Below are positions 19,341 to 30,310 of a stretch of DNA of 64,000 bases, in pieces (position 1 is the first letter of the stretch; the number at the start of each line of letters is the position of its first letter). Under the pieces are notes generated by a model. That model was not told the origin of the DNA and did not search any database. It saw only the letters and a program-made list of their open reading frames with translations. The stretch comes from Apostichopus japonicus. Taxonomy: Eukaryota > Echinodermata > Holothuroidea > Aspidochirotida > Stichopodidae. A program made the translations under genes and the position numbers. The stretch covers positions 12,453,111 to 12,517,110 of the forward strand of contig NC_092576.1 of NCBI RefSeq assembly GCF_037975245.1, given 5' to 3'.

Positions 19341-22300
19341 ATATGTATGTGTATATATATTAGGATGATGTATGTGATATAGTACTTACGTGTAAGTCCC
19401 GTTGATACAGTCACCGCGATAAAGGACCAGGGTTTTGGACCAGACTTCCCTGCAAGAATAAGTTCCGTTATACCGTCGTGACTCACATGTGACCTCTGGA
19501 AGTTCAACTGGAATTCTGGAAAAAGGAACGTTTAAATATAAAATAAATTAAAATAGAGTATATGCTTGCATCAGGTGTTAATAATCTAAAGGATACTTCT
19601 GTTTAATGCAGTGAATATCATATTTCCAGTCCAATAAATAAGGGGTTAATCAACGGTCTAGCGTGCGTTACTCACAGGATTAATGCACGATCGGGGGATA
19701 ATGCAAGCGATGCACGAGGGCGGAGCCCGGGTGCATCCAGCGATAGCATTAACACCCGGAGTGCATTAATCATGTGAGTAACGCACGCTAGACCGTTGAT
19801 TAACCCCGTTCATTCATACACTACCATTTGTGTGGGGTAAAAATCATAAAGCAAAACATTTTTGGTTACATATAACCAAAGATTTATTAAAGTGATGCCC
19901 CGTAATTTTACCGTGCGTTACTCACAGGATTAACCACGGTCAGCTGACCTCAATGGACCAATAGGATTTACGAATCTTTACTAAGTATGAATGAACTGTT
20001 ACTAATTGGGTTCAAATACATAATTGGTTTCCAAGCACATCACGAATTTACAAAAGTAAAAAAATAAATATTTTCAATGGTCCTCCGATAACTTTCAAAA
20101 AACTTTTAAGGATTCATCATTTTGATGCCCAAGGGAGTCAAAGTCATTGGCGATGAAAATACTTCAAACTTATTCTTACCTGGCATTGTTTTTGTTGTTA
20201 CGTGCGTAACGCCATCGGCACAGAGCGCGTTGATTCAGAGGTTCGAGCGCATCGTCTACATGGGTAGCAACATTCTGTACTAATCTAAACTCGTCAGCAG
20301 TCGTCTGAGCACATTGGCTCGCGGATTCGGTACTTTCAGTTTCAGAGACTGGACAGAGAGTGGTCAGTGCACTAGGTGAAGGCATGACAACGTTAGTGAT
20401 GTCAGCCACAGCGGTAGCTCTACTGGTTGTAGTAGTTGTAGTGGTCACTTTCGGTCTTATACGTCTATTCCTACCATTGTTTCTGGGGAAATGGCCGCTT
20501 GGTCCTCGCCGAAGAGACCGACAGGTGACAGTATTTAGGCTGCACACAACAACAGCGATGAGTAGGAAAACCTAACGAAGAGAAAATGAGAAATATCTTT
20601 AAAAAGGATATTTTCTATTTGGCTTTAAACTTTGTGCATGCGTACTTTATTATATTTTCTTTCATATAGTCTTGCTTTGAACCCGATTTCCCAGAGAGAG
20701 TTATAAGTCACTATACTGTCAATTTGAAAATTTTGAACCAAAGTCAAAACCTGGATCCTACTATGATGAATCTGATTAAATCGGTAGCATGTGTAGGCTA
20801 CCAGGATTACAGTAGGAACTGAAACAAAAAACGAAGGCAACCATTGTAACCACATATACTTGATGCCAGTGGCGTAGGAAGGTACTTTTGAGTGGGGGGG
20901 GGGGGGCTGAAGACTGATGGCCGGCCTGGGGGAGGGGTCTAAGGGGAGGGGGTGTCCCCCTCCCGTTTGGATTTTTTTTGCATTTCCAGGTGGCCTCAGA
21001 TGCAATTTGGTGCAATATAGCACACTTCAACACCCACTCCATTTTGCAAAGAATTTTGCATTTTCACCTGGCCTTAGATGCAATTTGGTGCTTCAAATGA
21101 GATTTTTTTCTCATTTGGAAATGAAAAAGGGGTTTTCTGACTTGCGAAGCGGGGGGCGGAACGATACTTCCGCCCCCCCATATTTTTCACTGGGGGGCTG
21201 GCGCCCCCCAGCCCCCCCGGTTCCTACGCCCTTGCTTGATGCATGTTGTTGGGATTACACATATCCTCAGTTCTTACTGTATGTGTATCAGTTGTGCTTT
21301 TCCAAAAAAGTGTACATTGGCTATAAATCAGTCCTTAAGCTTAGTGAAGGAAACAACTTTGCTATATTTTATCTCGATTATTTAAGTAGCCTATACTTGG
21401 TAATACTGAATTGCAATGCAGTTTGCAGTGAGGTAACAATACTTTTGCATCTCGGATGGGGTGGAGGGGGGGGGGTGAGGTGAGGGGAAAAGAGTTCGAA
21501 ATTCCGTGCGAGACCAGTTCGGTCCGTTTAGGTAATTTTGCAATATGCCCAATTCCCAAACTCTTAAACTCATGGTAACTGTATACTGTCAATGAATGTT
21601 CTTGAATCTGTATAGCCGTTAGTAATATTTCGGTTAGGTTGATAACTAACGACTGATCAGTCTGTGTATAAGCCACGCGTGCGATGTTGAAATTACGTAA
21701 TATATCATACTGCAGCTTCCAAAATATCGGATTAACTTCGCATGGTCGATATAACGATGGATTAACATTTTAAACATACACATGATATAACAGGCATAGT
21801 AGCGGTAACCTCGTTGGGTAGCGTGTTTGGCGCGGGGGAGGGATGGGGGCCTCGTAGCGATGACAGAAAAGCAAAATGATAGGATAATATTAAACTTGAG
21901 ACGCAATGGGCTGGAATGAATTAGAATCAATTATAGATTAACGTCAACCGCGAACTGGTTTAACTAAACCTTTAAAATGCATTTTGTAATTTTCGTTCAA
22001 TATTTGTTTGCCCACCAATGTCATTGGGTTGGGGATGGAGACATTTTTCTCTATCGGGGGGAGGGGAGGTCCCCTCCTGCCCCGCTGATTATGCCACTGA
22101 TACTTTGTAATATCTGTTATTTGACATATAATTTTGCAATTGAGATTTTTCTATTAAATTCATATACATTGCCTATTGAGAAAAGCTTTGGTTGAATCGG
22201 ACTAGTCACTATTAATGCAAATTTAATCACACACTGCTGTTGCAATCTTTTACCATCATCTTATACATAGGCCTACGTTTAATTCTTTTTGCGTTTGTGT

Positions 22301-22433
22301 GTGTCAAATCTCACAATATTGTATAGTTAAAGAGAAGATATAACATTTGATCGGATATGCATAAGGTTGAAAAAAAAGCGAAAAAAAAACGTAAAAAAAA
22401 GAAAGAAGATCTACTTACTTGACACAGATGCAT
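18480..22433 (-). CDS. IL17: IL-17-like cytokine, paralog 1 (4 exons, complete)
   Basis: Minus-strand coding exons 22419-22433, 20180-20571, 19390-19515 and 18480-18543 join (phases 0, 2, 2) into 198 residues. Residues 1-22 are a signal peptide with a VFLLIAVVVC core. A basic and Thr-rich segment (about 26-55) leads to the cytokine domain: ALCRWRY at 122-127, RIPVELPEVTC at 136-146, SC at 156-157, LVLYRGDC at 165-172 and TACVP near the C-terminus. This fits the IL-17 pattern C-x-W-x-Y ... R-x-P-x-x-x-x-E-x-x-C ... V-L-R-x-x-C ... C-V-x-P, a secreted cystine-knot-like dimer acting on IL-17 receptors. The first cysteine of the usual C-x-C near the end appears to be missing. N-glycosylation sequons are at N152 and N174. 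A Spaetzle-like knot is the alternative, judged less likely. Confidence 0.8.
19268..19350. repeat. TA-rich microsatellite
   Basis: An interrupted (TA)n tract in intron 3 of IL-17-like gene 1, starting about 40 bp downstream of the exon 3 donor. Confidence 0.8.
19390..19515 (-). CDS. IL17: IL-17-like 1, exon 3 (core of cytokine domain)
   Basis: 126 bp, phase 2 at both ends, acceptor TTTTCCAG, donor AC|GTAAGT. It holds three cysteines and LVLYRGDCINGT. Half of the 42 residues are identical to the equivalent exon at 35930-36055, which has exactly the same length. Confidence 0.85.
19642..19807. repeat. Intronic inverted repeat with 46-bp arms
   Basis: Arms at 19642-19687 and 19762-19807 are near-perfect reverse complements, including GGGGTTAATCAACGGTCTAG and GCGTGCGTTACTCACA. 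The 74-bp interior holds smaller inverted repeats around ATGCA. A piece of one arm (GCGTTACTCACAGGATTAA) recurs at 19914-19937. It lies in intron 2 of IL-17-like gene 1 and may be a MITE or a strong RNA hairpin in the pre-mRNA. Confidence 0.75.
20180..20571 (-). CDS. IL17: IL-17-like 1, exon 2
   Basis: 392 bp, phase 0 to 2, acceptor TTCGTTAG, donor AG|GTAAGA. It encodes the hydrophobic signal core, the Thr run (residues 48-54) and the start of the cytokine domain, ending inside the ARIP motif. Confidence 0.8.
20770..21285. mobile_element. Foldback element fragment split by a hAT-type MITE
   Basis: Left part 20770-20858 (AATCGGTAGCATGTG, GGATTACAGTAGGAACTGA) and right part 21243-21285 (GTTGGGATTACACATAT, CCTCAGTTCTTACTGTA) match the foldback family at 14239-14532. 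Between them sits the MITE 20867-21234 with its own target duplication, so the foldback element is older. Confidence 0.7.
20867..21234 (+). mobile_element. hAT-type MITE, full length, with perfect 8-bp TSD
   Basis: 368 bp with ends CAGTGGCGTAGGAAGG and CCGGTTCCTACGCCCTTG. CTTGATGC is repeated exactly at 20859-20866 and 21235-21242. The interior has G/C runs and two related parts with CAGATGCAATTTGGTGC. It lies in intron 1 of IL-17-like gene 1 and encodes no transposase. Confidence 0.9.
22419..22433 (-). CDS. IL17: IL-17-like 1, exon 1 (start codon, 5 codons)
   Basis: ATG plus four codons (MHLCQ) end exactly at donor GTAAGT. The choice rests on the identical arrangement in paralog 2 (MRLYQ before GTGAGT) and on the signal-peptide core that begins the next exon. 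Confidence 0.7.
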
Positions 22434-22496
22434 TTTGTTGGTTTTTGATAAAAACATCACTTTTTTTATTGGAGATTAGGATGTTCCTTGCGAAAT

Positions 22497-22511
22497 ATAT
22501 ATATATATATA
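22497..22511 (-). promoter_or_regulatory. Possible TATA element of IL-17-like gene 1
   Basis: A TATATATATATATAT tract lies about 65-80 bp upstream of the start codon. It could act as a TATA box or be just a microsatellite. Paralog 2 has a cleaner TATATAAG at a comparable place. Confidence 0.35.
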
Positions 22512-22743
22512 CTTTCTTCTTCTTGCCTTGATCGAGATGGCAAGCGTTTTTTTTTCTTCTTTATTTGATGAGATGTAAAACTGTAATGTCCATATCCATG
22601 AGTTGGTATCCATATTTATATTCTTAGCTTTCGGAACGATCATGTTAACATCTACAAGGGTTATTTTCGTACTCGCATTACGAAAATATATTTTTATGAA
22701 ACTCTGGAATGATAAGTTTGAACAAGGGACGACTTACAGCTAG

Positions 22744-22772
22744 GGGTATTTCCCTTACAAATGAAAATATTC
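22744..22772 (-). promoter_or_regulatory. Kappa-B-like composite element upstream of IL-17-like gene 1
   Basis: GGGTATTTCCC at 22744-22754 and AATATTCC at 22765-22772, 311 bp or more upstream of the start codon. In gene orientation it reads GGAATATT then GGGAAATACCC, one mismatch from the NF-kB consensus GGGRNNYYCC. The same pair occurs upstream of paralog 2 at 40097-40122. Confidence 0.45.
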
Positions 22773-24006
22773 CACGGAGGAATATGAAAGCCATCAGAAT
22801 TCCTGTTGTTGATTCAATGTCCTCGGCTTCATTTGTATATGTCCTTATGGCCTGCAAAGAAATAGCAAAGGAAATCCTGCACTCACTTTAACACACACAG
22901 GAAGTACTTGGAGATGAATTAGAAGGATGAACCTTCGCGTAGGGACTAAATGTGATGTTTCCTGCATTAGACGCAACCCATAGAGAAGTAAGATAGCCTA
23001 TATAGGCCTATATACATTTCGTGTTGACTTATTTGACCAATGACCTATATGCTTATTCGCTAAGGATGTGTTTCTTTTTTTTTTTTAATAATGAAGTAGT
23101 TTTAAGTTCAAATTTAGTACACATTTCCTTGCTTTCGCTTTCATGTGAATGATACTAAAAAACATTTAAAAAAAAATGAGTGTTTGAGATGTGAAAAATG
23201 TTAACAATTTTATGAAGTTACTCAATAAGTGGTCACTTAGATCATTTTCAGTAATAATCGTAAAAGTTGTTTGCAACTTGCGCCAGCCCAAAAGTAGCAA
23301 AACAATACTGACTTGTTTTTTCCCCTTTTGATTATCTTTCCCTCGGGCAAGTTTTCTTATTTAATTTTTTATTTATATTATTATTCTTTTATTTTGAGAA
23401 AATACAAAGAACGTAGCTTAATGGGACGGATTTAAGACAAGCTCAAACTTGTCCCTTTTTTACTTATCTGATAAACCTTGAATCAATCAAGCCCTGGAAC
23501 GCCCTTTTGCTCTCAATGTAAACAACTCGCAAGATGTAATCGATTCAAACAACTCGCAATCATTTCACTTCTCCCCCTCAGTCTATACTCCCGGACTTTG
23601 TTCATGTGAGTTTTTGTTCCGACCATAGAAAGAACCCTAAATCCCCCCTTCTACAATAAACAATATTAATAATAATAATTGGCAATAATGAGTAACTATT
23701 AAAGTCCATTGCTTCATACTAAACCCCTCCTCTCGCACCCTCCATCGTATACATAGTTACCTTCTGTACCTTGTTTCTTGTGTGAGAGTTTGTAAAAAAA
23801 AAAAAAATCATAAAAACTATGTATGGTGACAACCATGGCAAAAAACTGATCACAACTTGTTCAAGAAACAAGTGCAGGCATTCTCGATATCAAATCGATC
23901 TAGATATACCCAGCACCGGATTAGCGTCCTGGTAACAGGGGAAGGTGTCCCGGGCCTTGAAGGTATAGGAGGGGGGAAGACGAATTAGAGTGCGATATTA
24001 ATTAAT
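22773..24006. other. Intergenic spacer
   Basis: No coding region is recognised. AT-rich DNA with short A and T runs. Confidence 0.5.
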
Positions 24007-24060
24007 TCAAACTGCGAACATTTGGAGAAAAAAACAACAACATGGAGTGAATGCATGCAC

Positions 24061-24258
24061 ACTGCACCCATGTGTCGTTTGTGAAAATATATAGTAGCCT
24101 AAATATCTCCAAGTCAGCGCACTGGTCAGAATGGCAAAGGGGAGAGGCGTAATCATTATACCGGAGCCAGCCAGGGCTAGTGTAATCCTTGCCATTTCTC
24201 GCCCTCGAAAGTGACTTTTATAGAATTCGGTGATTAAAGGCAAAAAAGCTATATACAT
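24061..24258 (-). pseudogene. Possible monocarboxylate-transporter-like (SLC16) relic
   Basis: On the minus strand a hydrophobic frame contains FRGREMARITLALAGSGIM, then a proline-rich membrane stretch and LTSALTWR. This resembles the major-facilitator/SLC16 pattern in which F-x-x-R-R-x-x-A-x-G-x-A-x-A-G-S-G-x-G precedes a P-rich helix and GWR. No clean acceptor or donor is seen and no other transporter exon is nearby, so at best it is a decayed exon. Chance is a real alternative. Confidence 0.22.
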
Positions 24259-24384
24259 TTACAAAGGCTGGGGAAAAGATCTCTTTAGTTAAATAATACT
24301 ATCTTCGGCATCGTGATTAACACAGTCAGAAGAAAAGAAACAAAATAACGTAGGAATCGGCGTTTCACAATTCCACAATTAAAA

Positions 24385-24450
24385 AATATGCTCAAGGGGG
24401 GGGGGCGGTTTCCCCCTTCGCCCCCCCATTGGCTACGCGCCTGTTACTGA
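24385..24450. repeat. G/C-tract MITE remnant
   Basis: A G run, a C run and a terminus-like CATTGGCTACGCGCCTG, similar in style to the hAT-type elements here. No second end or target duplication is visible. Confidence 0.3.
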
Positions 24451-25182
24451 CATGTCCTATATATATACCTACTGATGAATGGGGCCATCATGGCACCACA
24501 TTCGAATTAACCATCCGCACCTCTTAGATTTTGACCTAGTAACCCATTTGTCACTTCTCGCTGTGGTAATCTTACTGTTTTCAACCCAGTAATTTCCGAA
24601 TCAATTCCCCAAAAATCAACTCTAAAACACATCCGGTATAGATTACGCCATCATCGCCTGCGACATGCACACCATTATATACCAATGGTTGCGGATGAAT
24701 ACATGACAGAACAAAAACAAATGCCACTGTATAGTGTAGGTCTATTCTAGGATTATTTCTCAACGATAATAGCTAGTTTACCATTTAAGGCGAAATGTAA
24801 ACTGACCCTTATTTTAGTATATGTTACCAATAAGGATCACCGGATTTCTCTAAATGAATGGTAAAACCGCATGATATGAATTCCCGAAAATCCCCATCCC
24901 CTCCTCCCCCATATTCCAATTAGTTCTTAGCTTCTTCTTTTTTTTTACATAATCATTTTAATACTAAAATGACATGATCATAATGGAACTTAAAGACTTC
25001 CTTTCATCACATGTTTAGTATGTTTGTTTCTTTAATCAAAGTATTGCCAGACGTCTCAAGACATTCATGTTTTATTTAAAAATACGACACATCCTGAAAA
25101 GCGTAGAAACAACATTATTGTTTTTATTTTTGATAGGTTGCATTTCAATGCATTGTGTAATACTTATTAATAGTTTTTTTAA

Positions 25183-25233
25183 AGAGTAACTCTTTAAGAG
25201 TAACTTTTTAAGAGTAACTTTTTAAGAGTAACT
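25183..25233. repeat. 16-bp tandem repeat, about 3.5 copies
   Basis: AAGAGTAACTTTTT units in direct succession. Confidence 0.8.
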
Positions 25234-25496
25234 TTAGCCCATAGAAATTCTATGCTTAAGCTAGATTATTTTAATTAATTAATTTTGTTTTTTTATTTTT
25301 TGATAATTATAAGAAAACTAGAATTAAAAAGAAAGAAAGATTATCTCTCCGATCCTTGTTATGTTCCTTTAACTAGTGATAGCCAGGTTAACGATATATG
25401 CTAAACTCTTTTGGAATACTCTTTCAAGGCTCGAATAATGATGACGTCATATTTTCGGGCAGTCTTAATGTTAAGACATTTAGAAATGCTCTAAAA

Positions 25497-26021
25497 CAGG
25501 GGTTCCCTAACTGGGGTGCATGAGCCCCCAGGGGGTGCATGAGTCCGTGAGACGTTTCTGAGAGTCCAAACTAGAGTATTTTTTGTTGAACTAAAGTCTG
25601 ATATATCATATAATTTAGTAATGTGCATAAGTCGTACCTATCGACAAACTCTTTTCGCGTTCCATACGCATATGTTGCCATAGTAGGCATGTACCGTACC
25701 GTGCATGTGATAAATAACTGAATTATGAAAACAGACACAGGCCGCGCATGACTTTGATGAAGTTGGTGTGCGCATGCATGACAGTACGTCGTGAAGATAA
25801 AGAGCTCATCTGATCTTGAAGTTTCCAAATATATATTTGTTCATCTCTTGTTGTCTTTCATCACAAAATTACACAATGAACTTGATCTTTTACGACGCAC
25901 TGTTATGCGTATTATAGTATAATAATGATTCAGATCGTGTCTCGGCAAGTTGGGGGTTCATGGACAACTATGACACCCACATTGGGATTTGTGGGGGGGG
26001 GGTAAAGTTAGGGGAACCCTG
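25497..26021. mobile_element. hAT-type element with CAGGGGTTCCC termini
   Basis: 525 bp with ends CAGGGGTTCCCTAACT and AGTTAGGGGAACCCTG, close inverted repeats. The flanks CTCTAAAA and CTTTAACT agree at five of eight positions, so any target duplication has decayed. Related 120-bp blocks at about 25370-25496 and 26022-26170 share CGATATATGCTAAA and GGAATACTCTTTCAAGGCTC. No transposase frame is seen. Confidence 0.65.
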
Positions 26022-26457
26022 CTTTAACTGGTGATATGCAGGTTCACGATATATGCTAAAATATTTGGAATAAATCTTTTAAAATCTTCTGAAATATTTT
26101 GGAATACTCTTTCAAGGCTCGGATGATGATGAGGCCATCTTTTCAGGCAGTTAAGACATTTTGAAATTCTTTTAAGCATCTATACTGATCCAAAGAAAAC
26201 ATTTCGCCATTGGATGACACTCAACAAACTAACATTTTGTCCCTAGACAAGTTTCAATGATTTCTTCATTATTCATTATTTTTAGGCCATAGAAACTCTT
26301 TTATGTTTTGCCAATAGAGTTTTGCTTTGCATCTGTGAGGAATCTTTTCTAAGACTCTGTGTGTTAGATTAGCCACTTTTAAAATTATTGATGATGACTC
26401 TCGGATGAGTTTTAAGGGCTTTGTTTCTCAAATATTAAAAGTGTTTATATTAATCGT

Positions 26458-26702
26458 GGAGTGTTAGCTCAGTGGTTAACGCCGGTGCCTTCCAATCATG
26501 ACGGTCCTCAGTTAGAGTCACTCCAAGATTAATGTATGTCGTCTAGTTACCGAGTTGTTGACAATTCATAATCATGGACGTTAAATATGGATCTAAGAGA
26601 CTGACTTCGGTCAGCTTCCGGCTTTGATAAGCCAATGAGGCTTCTTCGCGAGTGCATGCTTGCAGGGGGATCTAAAATACACACTTTGCATACATACATA
26701 CA
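26458..26702 (+). mobile_element. tRNA-derived SINE (family A), full length
   Basis: It starts GGAGTGTTAGCTCAGTGG (A box included), has the B box region GTTAGAGTCACTCC (diverged), the common body with GACTGACTTCGGTCAGC and TAAGCCAATGAGGCTTCTTC, and ends in a CATA repeat. This is the only copy here with the complete tRNA-like 5' end in plus orientation. Confidence 0.85.
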
Positions 26703-27150
26703 AATAGAAGCTATAGACGGATAACAGTGTTGTTTCAGCGCTCTGTCTCTCCAAACATATTAATGTGAATTTTGCTAGCCAAGAGTGTTCCTTTAAACAT
26801 GTCGCTCATTACGAAACTATGTATCCATTGTGACTCTGTTGAGTGGGCAGTCAATGACCGCAACCCAACACATTATATGACAACAACAATGCCTTGCGGG
26901 CTTCCGCTATACTGCTCTACTAGGAATCGCTCTATTGAGACTTATACACACCCACTAACTAACTCAGCCGCTTGTCAAAGTTCGTCAAAAAGCAGAAATA
27001 AACTATTACCTGACATGTCCTGTAAACCCACCACACATTAGTAAAGACGATCGCTTCGACTACTACGACGACATGCACAGATTTACCCACTGCTTGACCG
27101 TTTAGTCAGCTAGGAAAGAATCTGGGCACGAAAAGAACAAACAACCAAAA

Positions 27151-27309
27151 CGAATGATCCGCTCTCACAACCCACCCCCCCCACCCCAGCCACCCCTTTG
27201 CATCGAGACTGTGACTGTGTGATCATCGTCAGGTGTGTATCACGATTCCCCTATATAGAAGGGGATCGCAATGCTACACATGATCTTAGCCGAAAGGCCG
27301 AGAAGCGAT
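27151..27309 (-). ncRNA. U2 snRNA-headed repeat, copy 1 (likely pseudogene or SINE-like)
   Basis: The first 31 bases on the minus strand (27309 to 27279), ATCGCTTCTCGGCC, a short loop and GGCTAAGATCATGTGTAG, match the 5' stem-loop I of U2 snRNA. Beyond it the sequence leaves U2: no branch-point-pairing GUAGUA, no stem IIa and no Sm site. The body is shared with 53286-53415 (GATGATCACACAGTCAC, TGAGAGCGGATCA). It is probably a retroposed U2 chimera or U2-derived repeat rather than a working snRNA. Confidence 0.6.
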
Positions 27310-27349
27310 CTTTTAGATCTTCAGCTAGAAGAGTTAACGTATAGACAGG

Positions 27350-27500
27350 GGCACAGCCAAGGGGGGGGGGAGGCGAAGGGGAAGATCTCCCCCCCCCCCC
27401 CCCTTGAGGATATTTTTTATGATATCGCTAGTAATTTCAAACTAGAAAATGCTTAGATGCAACTTATAAGGCCTGCAGGGAAATGCCATTTCCAGCCATC
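27350..27500. repeat. G/C-tract MITE remnant
   Basis: GGGGCACAGCCAAGGGG starts a stretch with G and C runs, followed by ATGCCATTTCCAG. The last part resembles 42410-42450 (TGCCATTTCCGGCAATTTGG). Probably a decayed hAT-type element. Confidence 0.35.
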
Positions 27501-27751
27501 TGGGATGCATTTTCGGCCAGTGTATAGTGTATAGCACGATTGTAGTACTGGTCTCATTTACCTTGTGTATGCCAGCTCCTGATGCATGCGTATTTGTGTG
27601 TAAAAATTCCATGACAGAATTTCCAAAAAGACCCTAAATCACGTTTTCAATCCTCCCGAATCCTACATCGTTAGTTTATGTCATACTCGTCAAACATCCG
27701 AGAATAACAAAAATTGGCGATATCTATGAAACATGCATGCATGAAACAATA

Positions 27752-28140
27752 GTGCTGTCACCGAGTGGATAAAAGTCGGTGGCATTTGAAGCAATGAGGC
27801 TTAGCAATCGGCAGGTTCCGGGTTCGATTTCCGGCCGGGTCATATAGTAAGGTGGGTTTTTCATCCCAAGAGCAATCTACGGGTTTCCCCGTCGGAAATG
27901 AGACTTTCAAAATTGAAAAGATTCCAAAGTTGAGTTAAAATGTTAAATTGTAAGCCACCCCACGTGTAAATTTTAATCCACAAGACCTAGGGGCTTTTTC
28001 CCATATTTTGTGGTCGCCTAAGTATCGTAAAGGTAACCGCAGATGATTAGATCATATTTATTAGGAAAGGCACTTCATTAGGTCACTTTTGCACCTTATT
28101 CTGACCATTAACCTTCCGGTTCCTATCCCGCTCGTCTCCG
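27752..28140 (+). mobile_element. tRNA-derived SINE (family C)
   Basis: The head resembles a class II tRNA (Leu/Ser type): GTCACCGAGTGG (A box) and GGTTCGATTTCCGG (B box) with a long variable arm. The body has GGAAATGAGACTTTCAAAAT and CCTAAGTATCGTAAAGG. The downstream extension rules against an ordinary tRNA gene. Confidence 0.65.
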
Positions 28141-28143
28141 ATT

Positions 28144-28220
28144 GGTATATTCCACTATTAAGATAGGGGTGTTTTGTTTTCATTTTTGTGTAGCATCTAA
28201 TAAAGTCGTTGTTTTAATAA
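28144..28220 (+). repeat. Short dispersed repeat, copy 1
   Basis: GGTATATTCCACTATTAAGA through GTCGTTGTTTTA is about 85 percent alike to 31201-31280. It begins just after the SINE and runs into an ATA microsatellite. Confidence 0.55.
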
Positions 28221-28366
28221 TAATGATAGTAATAATAACGTTGATGATAATAATAATAATGTTGATGATGATAATAATAATAATAATAATAACAATACTA
28301 CTACTACTAATAATAATAATAATACTACTAATCATAATAATAATAATAATCATAATAATAAATAGT
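28216..28366. repeat. (ATA/ATG/ACT)n trinucleotide microsatellite
   Basis: About 150 bp of AATAATAATGATG-type triplets. Frames open through it on both strands are artefacts of the repeat. Confidence 0.9.
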
Positions 28367-28439
28367 ACATATAGGCGCAAAATCTTCATATATATTCCTA
28401 ACCTATTTTAATTTTGTGAATTAATGTTATTATCAATCC

Positions 28440-29888
28440 CTAACCTATACAGACCTCTTTACCATTGTTTAAATGCGGTTTTTATACAGTTCATTGGAAG
28501 TTTGCAAATGTCATGCATGGGAGTATCTGTCATGTTTCCTTGTTTAGGTATATGAGTTCTTTCAAACAATCAAGTAGAACACAGTCGACGTAGAGTATTA
28601 ACATATAACATGTTACTATTTATTGCGTTACAGTGCTGTACAGGACATATATATAGGACGATATGTCCAAGGTTACTTGTTGACAGGTGAACAAGGACGA
28701 GCAGACGGCATGCTTTAACTTATATATCAATATGCAAATACACAGCTCATTAGCATACAGGTGCAGATTATATAATGTAGTGCATCGTTTGCACACGTAC
28801 ATGTGAATGCATATTCAATAACATTACAGTATCCAGTCCAGTTAAGTAGCGGGCAGTACCCGAATATCGCAAGGACGTTACAATATAGGGAAATATTTTA
28901 ACTTAACCACATCCGTCCTGCTCTGAGTCAAAGTATGTCAACAAGTGCACGAACATGCGATATTGATTGTTAATTCAATTCAGGGATAATAGTAAGTTAC
29001 AAGTGAAATGTGGATATTAATAAATGCCATATATTATTACACATGTTGTGCAAAGGCCTGTAGTATATACATAGTACCGTACTCAACTTAACTCGGGCAC
29101 ACTTCAAATTCAAAAAGTGTTTTCTTTTCTTCAGATGCTTAGTCGTACATGCACCCGATAACTATATCGTAGAAGGTATTAAATATAAAGGACAGTTATG
29201 AAACATACCTCTTGAAATCGTGGACGAAATATATAAAATATATAAAAAGACAATGGAGCAACAAAGAATAAAAAAAGGATGAAGAACATAAGTAATGCAG
29301 TCTAAGTTATGATTAGGAACGAATGCCATATTTAAATTTAACTTGGAAGGTATATTGGAGATTGGGTATTTATATTTTTACACATGTACTTGCAAGGAAT
29401 CCTGGCCAGAAATGACAGCAGTTATGATTTTAGTGGCAGATAACAGTGTCTTTTGTTTCTCGAAGAGAAGTGAAGAACATTTGATTGTTACGGGTTTGGG
29501 ATACTGGTCCGAACGGCTTGAAATTGATTGACGGACTGTGATGTGACGTCATAAGTCTAATTGTCATATAACCCAATCACACTATCATATTATAGGCCAA
29601 TCAGATAAGATGCTGGTTAGCCAATTACATCCCATGTTATCTCATTAAGTATGTAAGTATAAATACTCATGTACGCTATTGTACTATTACTCTCCATGCC
29701 TGCTGCTACTCATTACGGTTATATTCCCTACACGTCATTGTTTATGGTTATTTACGTTACGTGAAATATATGTTCAAGAATCAAGAATGACTTTTCCTTC
29801 ATTATATTGACGCCTTCCTGGACATATAATATGACACGGACTAATGACACTAGAAGAAAAAAACTAATGACACAAGAAAGTTACATGC
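28440..29888. other. Intergenic spacer
   Basis: No gene or dispersed repeat is recognised. Confidence 0.45.
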
Positions 29889-29889
29889 T

Positions 29890-30310
29890 ATTCACTTGTA
29901 ATCGTCATGCCACTGAAATACAATTGACAGGTCAATGACTTACAGCTGTCATGGTACTGACATGTAATTGACATGCCACTAACATAAAGCTGTCATGCCA
30001 CATGTCACGCAATTGACATGCCATTGACTTGTAATTGCCATGCCACTGACGTACAAGTAGGCACCTCAATGACTTACAATAACATCATGCTACTGACATG
30101 CAATCGCCATGACACGCACAAACAATAGGCACACCAATGACCTACAATTGTCATGCCTCTGACATTCAATCTCCATGCCATTGACATGCAATTGCCATGT
30201 CACTGCCATGCAATTGTCATACCACTGACATAAACTTGTCTTTCCACTGATATAGAATTGGCATGTCACTGACATGTTAAAGACAGGAGACTGACATGCG
30301 AATGACAAGG
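29890..30310. repeat. Degenerate CATG-rich tandem array, about 20-bp unit
   Basis: Some twenty copies of a unit close to CATGCCACTGACATGCAATTG with many substitutions. The unit is partly self-complementary (CATG, CAATTG). Confidence 0.75.

Noticed and set aside
20176-20547. A stand-alone 123-codon minus-strand ORF starting with GTG
   Set aside because: It is exon 2 of IL-17-like gene 1. The frame extends further upstream to the acceptor at 20571, and the true start is ATG at 22433.
20868-21238. 188-codon plus-strand ORF spanning the MITE
   Set aside because: It runs across the G/C-tract MITE and its flanks and is not bounded by gene signals.
25571-25828. Transposase remnant inside the CAGGGGTTCCC element
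   Set aside because: The 85-codon minus-strand frame shows no hAT dimerisation or catalytic motif.
29890-30310. CRISPR-like array
   Set aside because: Units are degenerate with no constant repeat and variable spacer, and the genome is eukaryotic.
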